Counted from the stretch's first letter, positions 26,040 through 35,816 are shown. The stretch is DNA of 64,000 nucleotides from Streptococcus mitis (GCF_000722705.1 NZ_JPFW01000008.1:124001-188000), one strand, 5' to 3'. Notes: a model not told the origin generated them from the letters alone. Made by a program: numbers and translations.

Positions 26040-26614
26040 AAAATTTTTATAAAAAAATAATAAGACAAACCACTGTAATTACCGATAAACTCTACTACTT
26101 ACTGCCTTTAGAATTATTTTTAGGCTTTCTATGGGGGTTATTTCTAGCAGGTATATGGTTTGTTAACCAAGTTAGCACCATAATCTCTTGGGACGTTTGG
26201 AGCCAAATTTTAGATAATTTTCAAATAGCACAATCTATACTACTTAAAGCAATGACTATCGTTCTTATCATCTATCTTTTAGCGCATATACTTCTTTGCA
26301 TCGTATGGATAAAAGAAGATAAGTTTTTCAACTTTTTCCGAACAGTAAATCGATTAAGGATAGTACGAAAACAAATGCTAAAGAGAGGCAGTGAAATCGA
26401 TAGTGAGGTTGTAAAAGAGTACAAAACTATTGTTCAATCTATCAGATGTACTATAACTCATGAATATATCCTAGTTATTATACCATGGGCAGAAAACTCA
26501 GATATTGATACAATTTTACAAAAAAATTACTTTTTTTGTACGACTATCTTACAAGGGTCTATCGTGAAATATATACATTCTCTCCCAAAGATAGTACTTC
26601 ACTTAATCATATAA
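26036..26614 (+). CDS. Small membrane protein coupled to the FtsK-like ATPase
   Basis: The 192-residue product has two membrane helices (LFLGFLWGLFLAGIWFV near residue 28, MTIVLIIYLLAHILLCIVWI near residue 72) and a basic cytoplasmic stretch after them. I recognise no family. Its ATG overlaps the ATPase stop, so both are made together. A membrane anchor or partner for the coupling ATPase is plausible but unproven. Confidence 0.65.
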   Translation: MKNFYKKIIRQTTVITDKLYYLLPLELFLGFLWGLFLAGIWFVNQVSTIISWDVWSQILDNFQIAQSILLKAMTIVLIIYLLAHILLCIVWIKEDKFFNFFRTVNRLRIVRKQMLKRGSEIDSEVVKEYKTIVQSIRCTITHEYILVIIPWAENSDIDTILQKNYFFCTTILQGSIVKYIHSLPKIVLHLII

Positions 26615-26647
26615 TACAAGGGACGAGAAAGCATAATTGATTTGTAT

Positions 26648-26751
26648 ACCAGCGGAGCTTGCCGTAAGGCAAGAGCTCCGAGCTGGTTTTATGTTCCAAT
26701 TTAGTCAGGACAGAACTATACTACTTCTGGGCTTGTTATTGAAGTAGTATA
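26648..26751 (+). other. Structured intergenic module B (candidate oriT or replication origin)
   Basis: A long bulged hairpin (26648-26663 with 26668-26687, about 16 pairs, GTAA loop, arms ACCAGC-GGAGCT-TGCC) is followed at 26687-26697 by TTTTATGTTCC, the same 11-mer as in module A. An inverted repeat ATACTACTTC/GAAGTAGTAT (26718-26727 with 26741-26750) follows. The relaxase gene starts 39 bp later. Rep-type initiators usually nick at a hairpin beside their own gene, so this is the best origin candidate in the element. Confidence 0.55.
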
Positions 26752-26789
26752 ATGTTGTTCCATTGTTCCAAAAAAGAAAGGAGTTTTAA

Positions 26790-27962
26790 ATGGTAAAAGC
26801 ACGCAATGTCATGTTTGTTCAACAGATTGAGTATTTCCAATCTTCAAATTTACAAGATATCATCGAGTATATGACGAACATTCTAAAACCGCATCGTTTT
26901 GCGGGAATATTGCATGATAAGGATATTGGGCAAGATGGAAACCTTGTCGCACCACATATACACCTTGTTTTACAGTTTGAAAGTGCTAGAAGTTTAAACA
27001 ATCTTGCTAAGTTGACTAAACAACCAATACAGTGTTTTGAGCAGTGGAGGGGTTCAGTTAACAATGCTTATTCATATCTCGTTCATCACACGGAGTCTAA
27101 TCAAGATAAATACCAATATTCTCCCAAAGAAGTTATTGCGAATTTTGACTATTTACTCCTATTAGACACTATCGAAAGAAATGTAACCAAACGATATGAA
27201 ATAAATGACACTATGATTATAGATAATCTACTGGATCTACTTTATACTGGTAATATTACAAAATCAGAAATTGAACAACGACTTACTGGTTCACAATATG
27301 CCAAAGCAAGGCAAAAAATAGAAACCGTCTATTTAAAACGACTAGAAACACAAGCCGAACTATGGAGACAAGAAATGATTGACAAGAATGAAATTGTTAC
27401 GATTATTTGGCTTTTTGGAAAAGCGGGAACAGGGAAGACTCGTCTAGCACGTCAATATGCAGAACAGTATGACCTTAACTATTTTATTACAGGCTCAATC
27501 CGTGACCCTTTTCAACAATACAATTTAGAACACGTGATTATCTTAGACGAATTACGCCCCCATCAATTTGACTACTCAGACTTACTCAAAATGTTTGACC
27601 CTTACAATGTTAAAGCGATGGCAAGTAGTCGTTATTTTGATAAGCCGTTACTAGCTAATATTTATATCATCACTAGCCCCTACTCTCCCTATGATTTCTT
27701 TTTAGAATTAACTAAGAAAAGAAAAACAAGTCATATCGATTCTTGGGGCCAGCTAATGAGAAGATTATCCTTAGTAGTCGAAGTCAAAAAAGAGCATCTG
27801 CAATTTTACAAGTACGAACCAATGGACCAGATGTTTTATATAGACCATGGCAATAAATTACCAAACCCCTTTAAAAATCAGACTGATAGAGAAGAAACTA
27901 TTCAAGACAAATCGTACCAGTTATTTTTAGAATTGAATAAGAAAAAGGAAAGGAATGAATAA
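26790..27962 (+). CDS. Rep-like relaxase: HUH nuclease fused to SF3-type helicase
   Basis: The 390-residue protein has an N-terminal rolling-circle Rep domain with the HUH motif PHIHLVL (His56, His58) and a downstream tyrosine motif AYSYLVHH (Tyr93/Tyr95). A C-terminal helicase follows with Walker A GKAGTGKT (210-217) and Walker B VIILDEL (about 249-255). This is the domain pair of plasmid and eukaryotic-virus (CRESS) Rep proteins, used as relaxase by some streptococcal IMEs. It should nick one strand at the element's origin to start replication and transfer. GAAAGGAG precedes the ATG. It abuts the next gene with no gap. Confidence 0.85.
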   Translation: MVKARNVMFVQQIEYFQSSNLQDIIEYMTNILKPHRFAGILHDKDIGQDGNLVAPHIHLVLQFESARSLNNLAKLTKQPIQCFEQWRGSVNNAYSYLVHHTESNQDKYQYSPKEVIANFDYLLLLDTIERNVTKRYEINDTMIIDNLLDLLYTGNITKSEIEQRLTGSQYAKARQKIETVYLKRLETQAELWRQEMIDKNEIVTIIWLFGKAGTGKTRLARQYAEQYDLNYFITGSIRDPFQQYNLEHVIILDELRPHQFDYSDLLKMFDPYNVKAMASSRYFDKPLLANIYIITSPYSPYDFFLELTKKRKTSHIDSWGQLMRRLSLVVEVKKEHLQFYKYEPMDQMFYIDHGNKLPNPFKNQTDREETIQDKSYQLFLELNKKKERNE

Positions 27963-28211
27963 ATGCAAGAAATTCAAACAGTTACCTACATAGATATCGC
28001 AAATCAAGGATATCCAGAAGGCACAGCTAGACGTGTTATACGAGAGGGTAAAAAATTACTTGTCGAAAGAGGTTTTCAACTTTATAAAAACAAAAGGATT
28101 GGAAGAATACCAAAGACTATTGCCGAAGAAATTCTTGGATTCAAAATCATCTCAAAAAATGATATAATAGATACTGTACTCTTCGCTACTGACATAGAAA
28201 GAGGAAAATAA
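27963..28211 (+). CDS. Small DNA-binding protein, DUF3173/excisionase-like
   Basis: The 82-residue basic protein starts immediately after the relaxase stop (TAAATG) and one base before the integrase. Its pattern (YIDIANQGYPEGTARRVIREGKK split by basic residues, then RIGRIPKTIAEEILG) fits the DUF3173 family that accompanies tyrosine integrases in streptococcal elements. An excisionase (recombination directionality factor) role is the natural guess from size, charge and position. Confidence 0.75.
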   Translation: MQEIQTVTYIDIANQGYPEGTARRVIREGKKLLVERGFQLYKNKRIGRIPKTIAEEILGFKIISKNDIIDTVLFATDIERGK

Positions 28212-28212
28212 T

Positions 28213-29364
28213 ATGTCAGTTATCAAAGGATACAAGGGAAAATGGAAAGTAGATATTACCGATGGCATAGACCCATTGACTGGTGAAATCAAACGGCATA
28301 GAAAGTCAGGATTTACCACTCGTAAAGAAGCTGTTCAATATGAAGCAGATTATCGATTAAACAAACTTCACCAAGTTCATATTAAAGATAAAATATCTGT
28401 TTCTCACCTTTACTCTTTAGTTCAACAAGAAGATGAACTCCGTGGGAATAAACGTGGTACCATTGATACACAGATATCCTATTATAACCAATATGTCTCT
28501 AAGTTTTTTGAGCATGCAGATATGTCTGCCATTACTATCCATGAAGTAAAAAAATTTAGAGATTGGTTGGTAAAACAACCAAGTGTTAAAGGTGGAACAC
28601 TATCAAGTACGACTGTTAATCAGCAAATGATTTTTCTGCATAAAATGTTTGATGTTGCTGTTGCTAATCGTCTTAGACAAGATAATCCATGCAATGGACT
28701 AAGAAAACTTCCTGATAAACACAAGGAGATGTCTTATTTCACTCCTGAAGAATTCAAGCTATTTGATTCTCTGTTCACAAAAGATGAATACATGTTTCAG
28801 CTATTCTATCGAGTGTTAATGTTTACAGGTGTTCGAGTCGGCGAAGCATTGGCCTTAACTTGGAAACAGATTAATTTATCAGAGGGTTATATCGATATCA
28901 AGTATTCAGCTTACTTTCGTAATAACAAGGTCCATATCGGAACAGTAAAAACTACCCAATCCAATCGTCGAATTTATATTCATAAAGCATTCGTTCAAGA
29001 ACTAACGGAATGGAAAGAAAAACAAGCTCACCTATTAGTAGAGTTTACGAACAATACAGAAGACTTACAAATCTTTCAAGACAGTCCTTTACAACTAACT
29101 GCTCCAATGGTTTCTAATCAAAAGATTAAATTGAAAAAAAGAATGCCTGCATCATTAAAAATGATTCGTAATCACGATTTCCGACACTCACATGCAGCGT
29201 TTCTAGTTTCAAAAGGACTCAGAAATGGTGAAGGAAAAGATTATATATTTTTTACACTTATGAAACGACTGGGACACAGTAGTATTAATACAACAATCAA
29301 CATCTACTCTCACCTATTCCCAACTCAACAAAAAGAAGTCGCCAATGCTTTTGACAGCTTTTAG
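28213..29364 (+). CDS. int: Tyrosine integrase of the IME
   Basis: The 383-residue phage-type integrase has an AP2-like arm-binding N-terminus (GYKGKWKVDI, SGFTTRKEAVQYE), a SAM-like core-binding domain (about 65-160) and a catalytic domain. The catalytic residues are Arg208 (TGVRVGEALAL), His321-x2-Arg324 (HDFRH), His355 (LGHSS) and nucleophile Tyr365 (NIYSHL). Its stop is 70 bp from attR. It should integrate the element at the first bases of ybaB. RBS GAAAGAGG is present. All active-site residues are intact, so it is likely functional. Confidence 0.95.
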   Translation: MSVIKGYKGKWKVDITDGIDPLTGEIKRHRKSGFTTRKEAVQYEADYRLNKLHQVHIKDKISVSHLYSLVQQEDELRGNKRGTIDTQISYYNQYVSKFFEHADMSAITIHEVKKFRDWLVKQPSVKGGTLSSTTVNQQMIFLHKMFDVAVANRLRQDNPCNGLRKLPDKHKEMSYFTPEEFKLFDSLFTKDEYMFQLFYRVLMFTGVRVGEALALTWKQINLSEGYIDIKYSAYFRNNKVHIGTVKTTQSNRRIYIHKAFVQELTEWKEKQAHLLVEFTNNTEDLQIFQDSPLQLTAPMVSNQKIKLKKRMPASLKMIRNHDFRHSHAAFLVSKGLRNGEGKDYIFFTLMKRLGHSSINTTINIYSHLFPTQQKEVANAFDSF

Positions 29365-29373
29365 GGCAAAAAA

Positions 29374-29385
29374 TGGCAAAAAAAT
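29374..29385. repeat. Right copy of the 12-bp end repeat (possible integrase arm site)
   Basis: TGGCAAAAAAAT matches 20181-20192 exactly and in the same orientation. A variant (GGGCAAAAAAT) begins ten bases upstream. The position between the int stop and attR suits an arm-type integrase site. Confidence 0.45.
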
Positions 29386-29434
29386 TTATTAAAAAGGCTC
29401 AAAGCCTTGAAACGAAAGGAATCTTAAAAATCTT

Positions 29435-29451
29435 ATGATGAACATGCAAAA
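29435..29451. other. attR core of the IME, inside the ybaB start
   Basis: The right copy of the 17-bp core supplies the ATG and first codons of ybaB. The upstream sequence with the ribosome site AAAGGAA belongs to the element. Confidence 0.9.
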
Positions 29452-29734
29452 CATGATGCGTCAAGCACAAAAACTTCAAAAACAAATGGAACAAAGCCAA
29501 GCTGAACTTGCTGCTATGCAATTTGTTGGCAAATCTGCTCAAGATCTTGTTCAAGCGACCTTAACTGGAGATAAGAAAGTTGTCAGCATTGACTTTAATC
29601 CAGCTGTCGTTGACCCAGAAGATCTTGAAACTCTTTCTGATATGACTGTTCAAGCCATCAACTCTGCTCTTGAACAAATTGATGAAACGACTAAGAAAAA
29701 ACTAGGTGCTTTCGCTGGAAAATTGCCATTCTAA
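29435..29734 (+). CDS. ybaB: YbaB/EbfC nucleoid-associated protein
   Basis: The 99-residue protein ([17 protein letters not shown] at the start, [20 protein letters not shown] at the end) is a full-length YbaB/EbfC, a dimeric DNA-binding protein. The IME insertion keeps the whole coding frame but replaces everything upstream of the ATG. A new ribosome site (AAAGGAA) comes from the element, and transcription must come from the element, perhaps by read-through from int. A terminator follows. Confidence 0.95.
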
Positions 29735-29778
29735 GCATAAGAAAAACAAGCATTCAAGAGAATACTTGCCTATCATGG

Positions 29779-29801
29779 GAGGAACAACTGTTCCTCTTTT
29801 T
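29779..29801 (+). terminator. Terminator of ybaB
   Basis: GAGGAAC pairs with GTTCCTC (29779-29785 with 29790-29796) around a short loop and is followed by five T. Confidence 0.8.
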
Positions 29802-29806
29802 GCTTA

Positions 29807-31576
29807 CTAAAAATTAAAGAATTCCATGGCTTGTTTGAACAGTAAATCCGTATACTCTGGGTCTTCTTGGGCGATGGTAACCTGGTCTTGAATCATTTCC
29901 AAGTCATCCGTTATCATGCCATCAGCTCCTAGCTGAACAGATTTATCAAAGGACTCTGAACTATTGATGGTCCAAACGTACAATTTCTGATCGGTATTCC
30001 ATAGCTTGTTGACAAAATTTTCATCTAAAGTTGAATACTCCATGGTGTAGCCTGTGGCCTTGGTTCTTGGAAAGATACTATTGTAAGGTAGGATGAAATA
30101 GACTGGAATTTGTGAGTCGTAGGCCAACACCTGGTCAATCACATGGTAGTCTAAGGACTGCATTTGGTGGCCATTCTGCTTAAGAACCGTTCCATATTTT
30201 TCCATAAACCGTTTCATCATATCTGGGCTATCTTTTCGACTGGTTTTAATCTCAATAAGAAGTTTTTGATGCAATTCATTGGCTTTATTGAGATAGTCAT
30301 CAAAACTGGACACCTTGCTATGATAACCATTTTCTGAAATATCAAGTTTAGTTAATTCTTTCAAAGTTAGATCCTGTGGATTAGCATTAACTCCTGTCAG
30401 ATTCTTGATATTAGCATCATGCATCATGACAAACTGGCCATCTTTTGTTTCCTGAACATCTGTCTCAACGAAATCTGGAGATAACTGAGCGGTTTTTTCT
30501 AGTGATTGGACGGTATTTTGCACACCATTCTTTTTAGATACTCCCCTGTGAGAGATAATTAAAGGTTTATGTGCTACTGGAGCTTCCAAATAAACATAAC
30601 CCTCGAGAGCGAAAAAGATACAAGCACATCCCATCACTCCCCATCTCATCCAGTGGTCTTTCTTTCTCCTTGGTGTGATTTCTAGTTCTTCTCCTGTTAA
30701 GAAGGAAACAAATTTAATGAGAAAGTAAGTCAAGACAATATAGTGGAAATTCTTAATCAAGACAAAGTTGATAATTCCCAGTACAAGAGATTCCTTATGG
30801 GTCAATCCATCCATCAATACCTGACTTGCTAAGATTGGGAGCAACAGAAAAATGAAAAATAGATACGTTTTGACGATAATCCAAAGCAAGTTCCAAATAT
30901 AAAACCATGAGTGCTTTCTTGTCTTCTCTAGACTGTATCTGACTGCCTCTCTGACTGTTTTCTTCTCAAATAAAAGCTGGGGTAGGGCAAACATCAAACG
31001 CACTGAAATGTAAAACAGAAGTAAAGCCAGAATAGTAACCACTATACCTATTAGCCAATACTTGTCTTCCACATAATCAACGATAAAGTCTGGAATGACG
31101 ATTTTATTGAGGTAGTAAATCTTTAAAATCTTTCGAATCAATGGAAAGAGCATCATGACATAAAAGAAAATAAAGGCCATTTTGGAAATCGTCACTTGCT
31201 TCATAAATAAGAAACTTTGACGAAAGACCTTGCGACTGTACTCCAGCAAAGTCCTCTTTTCATGATAGAGGAGGTGGCGAGCCCCGATAAAGAGGAGTCC
31301 TATTTGGTAATAGGCAATCAATAGATTAACAATCACCAGAATAAATAAAGCAAGACTAACAAAGGGAGAACCCTTTATAATGGCAAAAATATTGTTGTAG
31401 GAAAGAAAGAGATAACCTGTCTGACGGAGCAAAAGTCCAGCAATCCAAGAATTAAGTGGTAACCAGACAAACTCAATCATCATGAATATCAAGAAAAAGA
31501 GAAAGAGAATTTTATCTAGATTAAAGTAGATTTTCCTAAAACCTAGATTTTTAGGTTTTTCAGGTTTCATAGGCAC
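29807..31576 (-). CDS. Membrane glycerophosphodiester phosphodiesterase
   Basis: The 589-residue protein has about eight hydrophobic helices in residues 20-335 and a C-terminal GDPD domain. Motifs are ISHRGVSKKNGVQNT near residue 345, ETDVQETKDG near residue 373 and MMHDANIKNLTG, with further LLIEIK and GADGMITDD. Such enzymes cleave glycerophosphodiesters or act on lipid/teichoic acid head groups at the membrane. It starts three bases after the exonuclease gene, so they are cotranscribed. The substrate is not inferable. Confidence 0.9.
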   Translation of the reverse strand: MPMKPEKPKNLGFRKIYFNLDKILFLFFLIFMMIEFVWLPLNSWIAGLLLRQTGYLFLSYNNIFAIIKGSPFVSLALFILVIVNLLIAYYQIGLLFIGARHLLYHEKRTLLEYSRKVFRQSFLFMKQVTISKMAFIFFYVMMLFPLIRKILKIYYLNKIVIPDFIVDYVEDKYWLIGIVVTILALLLFYISVRLMFALPQLLFEKKTVREAVRYSLEKTRKHSWFYIWNLLWIIVKTYLFFIFLLLPILASQVLMDGLTHKESLVLGIINFVLIKNFHYIVLTYFLIKFVSFLTGEELEITPRRKKDHWMRWGVMGCACIFFALEGYVYLEAPVAHKPLIISHRGVSKKNGVQNTVQSLEKTAQLSPDFVETDVQETKDGQFVMMHDANIKNLTGVNANPQDLTLKELTKLDISENGYHSKVSSFDDYLNKANELHQKLLIEIKTSRKDSPDMMKRFMEKYGTVLKQNGHQMQSLDYHVIDQVLAYDSQIPVYFILPYNSIFPRTKATGYTMEYSTLDENFVNKLWNTDQKLYVWTINSSESFDKSVQLGADGMITDDLEMIQDQVTIAQEDPEYTDLLFKQAMEFFNF

Positions 31577-31578
31577 TC

Positions 31579-32169
31579 CTAGTCAAATAATTGAGACAAG
31601 TCCAAGCCTCCAAAAGGATTGTTTGATAGGCTACTTTCTGCCCCTAACAATTCTCTAGCCTGGTCTGACTCTAAGAAGGACTCGTAAACACGCGCCGTCA
31701 TCCGAGCATCCTCCAAGCTATTATGGGACTGACCTTGAAATCCAAGAAAGGAGGCAACAGTTTGCAATTTGAGATTGGCAATACCATGTAAATCCGAACT
31801 CCGACGTTCAAAGGCTTCATCATACAAATCCACCTTGTACTGCTGACTGTAGTCTAAACCATGCTCTGCTAAAATAGGCAAATCACTTTTAGCAGCATTG
31901 TATCCAACCATCGGTAAAGAACCCACAAACTCTTGGAAATCTTTTATGACTTTCTCCACTGGAGGAGCATCTTTTAAGGTCTCAGCTGTAATCCCAGTCA
32001 AACCATTGATAAAACTTTTTAGAGGCACACTAGTATGGACATAGGAATCATAGGCATCGATTTCCTGACCATCTCTAAAACGCACTGCCGATACTTGAAT
32101 CAAGTGTGTTTGTCCTTCATGCTGATTAAATTCTAAATCAAAAGCAATGTAATCTTCTAATCGTTCCAT
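31579..32169 (-). CDS. DEDDh 3'-5' exonuclease (DnaQ-like)
   Basis: The protein (196 residues from the ATG at 32169) has the exonuclease motifs FDLEFNQHEG (Exo I), VGYNAAKSDLPIL (Exo II) and HNSLEDARMTARVYE (Exo III, H-x4-D), as in the DnaQ/epsilon superfamily without a polymerase domain. I prefer ATG 32169, preceded by GGAGAAGG, over a TTG 12 codons upstream. It is cotranscribed with the membrane GDPD. Proofreading, RNA trimming or nucleotide repair roles are all possible. Confidence 0.85.
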   Translation of the reverse strand: MERLEDYIAFDLEFNQHEGQTHLIQVSAVRFRDGQEIDAYDSYVHTSVPLKSFINGLTGITAETLKDAPPVEKVIKDFQEFVGSLPMVGYNAAKSDLPILAEHGLDYSQQYKVDLYDEAFERRSSDLHGIANLKLQTVASFLGFQGQSHNSLEDARMTARVYESFLESDQARELLGAESSLSNNPFGGLDLSQLFD

Positions 32170-32266
32170 TCTATCCTTCTCCTCTACTGTCTCTGTTCTA
32201 ATCAACTATAGCATTCACAAACAAAAGAAGCCATCAGGTTAGCATGTAACCTAAACAGCTCCTTGA

Positions 32267-32758
32267 TTATCCTCCAAATAAACGAGCAAAAAAGCCTTTC
32301 TTAGTGGATTGGACTTCTTCTTTTGCTTGGTCCAGCTCTAGCTTAAGATTTTCTTGATCCTTCATGGCTTGAAGGGTCAATTGTTGCTGCTGATCGAGTT
32401 GTTTGTCTTTCTCAGCAATCTGACGGTCTTTGATGCGCATCTGCTCATCTTTTTCTGATAACTGACGATCCTTGGCCTTTAATTGCTCATAAAGACGGAG
32501 AATTTCTGCATTCTTCTCGTCCACTAGAATCTCCATCAGTTCACGTTGCTTGACATCTTCACTGACAGGTTCATCTTCAAAAATCGTTTTTTTATAGATT
32601 TCTTCTAGCTTAATCAAGCCACTTCTGGTAACGACTGTTACCCCTTTGTCATTTTTATCTGTGTCTTCTTCTGGTAATTCTTTGACACGGTTATTGATTG
32701 CTTGGCGAGATAATCCTAAAACCTCTGCAATCTCACTGACGGTCATTTCAATACTCAT
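32267..32758 (-). CDS. rocS: RocS, chromosome segregation regulator (DUF536)
   Basis: The 163-residue protein has an N-terminal helix-turn-helix (MTVSEIAEVLGLSRQAINNR), a long coiled coil (about residues 70-150, heptad-rich KDRQLSEKDEQMRIKDRQ-type) and a C-terminal amphipathic tip GFFARLFGG. This is the layout described for pneumococcal RocS, which binds DNA and the membrane and helps chromosome segregation and nucleoid protection. The neighbourhood (pfs, macP, nudix, glmU) is the same as in pneumococcus as I recall it. Confidence 0.85.
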   Translation of the reverse strand: MSIEMTVSEIAEVLGLSRQAINNRVKELPEEDTDKNDKGVTVVTRSGLIKLEEIYKKTIFEDEPVSEDVKQRELMEILVDEKNAEILRLYEQLKAKDRQLSEKDEQMRIKDRQIAEKDKQLDQQQQLTLQAMKDQENLKLELDQAKEEVQSTKKGFFARLFGG

Positions 32759-32834
32759 AATATCCTCTGAAACGTTTTCTAGCTTTTCTTTACTTAAATC
32801 TTATCATAAGCTAGAAAAACTGTCAAATTTTCGC

Positions 32835-33527
32835 TTAATCTAAGGCCTTCAAAAAGGCTAATAAGACTTGGGCAGAGCGACGTCCAGCTTCGATAATAAA
32901 CTCATCAAAAGAGATGTTTGCTTCATGGTTGGCATTGTCACTCATAGCTCGGATAACTAAGACTGGAAGATTAAGAGCATTCGCTGCCTGAGCAATGGCT
33001 GCTCCCTCCATCTCAACGGCTAAAACTTCTGGGAAATGGGACTTAATCGCTTCTATCTTGTCATTTCCTGCAACAAAACTATCTCCTGTAGCAATTAAAC
33101 CAAGGTGCCATTTTTGGTCCAATTGAGATAAACTCTCTTGGATTTTGGCAACAAAGGTTTTATCTGATTCAAAATAAAGTGGTTGTTGCGCCATTTGTCC
33201 GTAAGCATAACCAAAAGCTGTGACATCCACGTCATGATAGGCTAATTTATCGGCAATCACAACATCCCCAACAGCGATGTCTTCTGCTACTGCCCCAGCT
33301 GAGCCTGTATTGATAAGAGCACCCACTTGGAAATGATCAGCCAAAATCGCCACACTCATAGCAGACATGACCTTACCAATTCCACTTTCTACAAGAACGA
33401 CTTCATGCGAGGCAATGGTGCCTGTATGATAGGTATTCCCCAAAACAACTTGCTCTTGGGCATTGTCTAAATGTTGGACCAGATACGCCAGTTCTTCTGG
33501 CATAGCCGCAATAATTCCTATTTTCAT
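32835..33527 (-). CDS. mtnN: 5'-methylthioadenosine/S-adenosylhomocysteine nucleosidase
   Basis: The 230-residue enzyme (Pfs) hydrolyses MTA and SAH, recycling methyl-group by-products and feeding LuxS/AI-2. Motifs: IIAAMPEELAYL at the start, NTGSAGAV near residue 76, VEMEGAAIAQ near residue 171 and RAMSDNAN near residue 194, with active-site Glu and Asp in place. It follows macP by 16 bp on the same strand. Confidence 0.95.
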   Translation of the reverse strand: MKIGIIAAMPEELAYLVQHLDNAQEQVVLGNTYHTGTIASHEVVLVESGIGKVMSAMSVAILADHFQVGALINTGSAGAVAEDIAVGDVVIADKLAYHDVDVTAFGYAYGQMAQQPLYFESDKTFVAKIQESLSQLDQKWHLGLIATGDSFVAGNDKIEAIKSHFPEVLAVEMEGAAIAQAANALNLPVLVIRAMSDNANHEANISFDEFIIEAGRRSAQVLLAFLKALD

Positions 33528-33543
33528 TTCAATTCCTTTTCTA

Positions 33544-33855
33544 TTACAAAAGTTTCATTGCTAACACGAGCAAAATCAAGAGAAAGATGACTGCAAATAA
33601 GATTTTATTCAGTTTAGAATTGAAGACATTTCTCTTGGTATTTTCAATGCGACGGCTTTTATGAATAGACGGTTCGACCTGAATCTTCAAGGTTTCCTGA
33701 CTAAAACCATGTTCCTTAGGATTGGCATAACCAAAACGGGAAGATGAGGTTGGTAAAATCTTGGTCTCCTCATCATCTAGCAAAGGGGGACCTGAAATTT
33801 TTTCGCCTCTATTAGCTCTTTCAATCATTTCATCCGTTAATAAAGGTTTACCCAT
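33544..33855 (-). CDS. macP: MacP, activator of penicillin-binding protein 2a
   Basis: This 103-residue protein has a soluble N-terminus and one C-terminal membrane helix ([19 protein letters not shown]). It matches MacP by length, layout and position between nudF and pfs. In pneumococcus MacP is a StkP-phosphorylated cofactor of PBP2a; Thr31 in DDEETKIL lies where the reported site (Thr32, from memory) would be. I chose ATG 33855, with a perfect GGAGGT site, rather than an 11-codon longer frame overlapping the nudix gene. Confidence 0.82.
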   Translation of the reverse strand: MGKPLLTDEMIERANRGEKISGPPLLDDEETKILPTSSSRFGYANPKEHGFSQETLKIQVEPSIHKSRRIENTKRNVFNSKLNKILFAVIFLLILLVLAMKLL

Positions 33856-33866
33856 ACTGACCTCCT

Positions 33867-34412
33867 CTATTTTTTGTGCAATTCCCAATACTGAACAGCC
33901 ATAATTGTCTTGGCATCGCAGATATGACCTAATTTGATTAATTCCTTGGCTTCTTCTAGACTTACTTCTAGGACTTCCAAGGTTTCATCTTCATCCTGCG
34001 GACGCGGATTTTCCACCTTTGTCAAATCACTTGCTAGGTATAGTTTTAGTTTTTCATTACAGAAACCAATGGCTGAATAAAAATCGTACAAGAGTTCTAA
34101 CTTGCCTGTATAGGCTGTTTCTTCCTCTAATTCACGCAGAGCTGCTGCGACAGGGTCTGTGTTCTCTCCTACTTCCAATTTTCCAGCTGGAATTTCGTAA
34201 GAGACAGCCTCGATAGCTTTGCGGTACTGCTTGACCAGGATGAGTTTTTCTTCATCCGTTACAGCTAAAACACAGACAGCTCCATTGTGGAAAATCAAAT
34301 CCCGTTGAGCAGTTCCCTTGCCTTCTGGTAATTCAACCTGATCTTGAACCAGTTTAAATATTGGTCCTTGATAGATTTCTTTTCGGCTAAGCGTTTTTTC
34401 TTCAAATTCCAT
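33867..34412 (-). CDS. nudF: NUDIX hydrolase, ADP-ribose pyrophosphatase type
   Basis: The 181-residue protein contains the ADP-ribose pyrophosphatase approach [13 protein letters not shown] and the Nudix helix RELEEETAY, with two extra residues between the box halves. The usual Gly after EET is Ala. It likely hydrolyses ADP-ribose or similar nucleoside diphosphate derivatives. It follows glmU by nine bases and precedes macP, forming a glmU-nudF-macP-pfs operon. Confidence 0.87.
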   Translation of the reverse strand: MEFEEKTLSRKEIYQGPIFKLVQDQVELPEGKGTAQRDLIFHNGAVCVLAVTDEEKLILVKQYRKAIEAVSYEIPAGKLEVGENTDPVAAALRELEEETAYTGKLELLYDFYSAIGFCNEKLKLYLASDLTKVENPRPQDEDETLEVLEVSLEEAKELIKLGHICDAKTIMAVQYWELHKK

Positions 34413-34421
34413 GATAGACTC

Positions 34422-35816
<1,395 letters not shown>

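Larger units (their letters stand above)
20050..29451. mobile_element. Integrative and mobilizable element inserted at the start of ybaB
   Basis: The element is bounded by 17-bp direct repeats ATGATGAACATGCAAAA at 20050-20066 and 29435-29451, so one period is 9385 bp. At the right end are a tyrosine integrase and its small partner. Inside are a Rep-like HUH/helicase relaxase, an FtsK/TcpA-type ATPase, structured intergenic modules, a frameshifted serine recombinase and cargo including a choline-binding protein. There is no type IV secretion apparatus, so it could move only with help from a co-resident ICE. Relaxases with viral Rep-like domains and TcpA-type partners are described in streptococcal IMEs (from memory), and ebfC is, I believe, a known insertion locus. 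Exact family is unverified. Confidence 0.88.
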
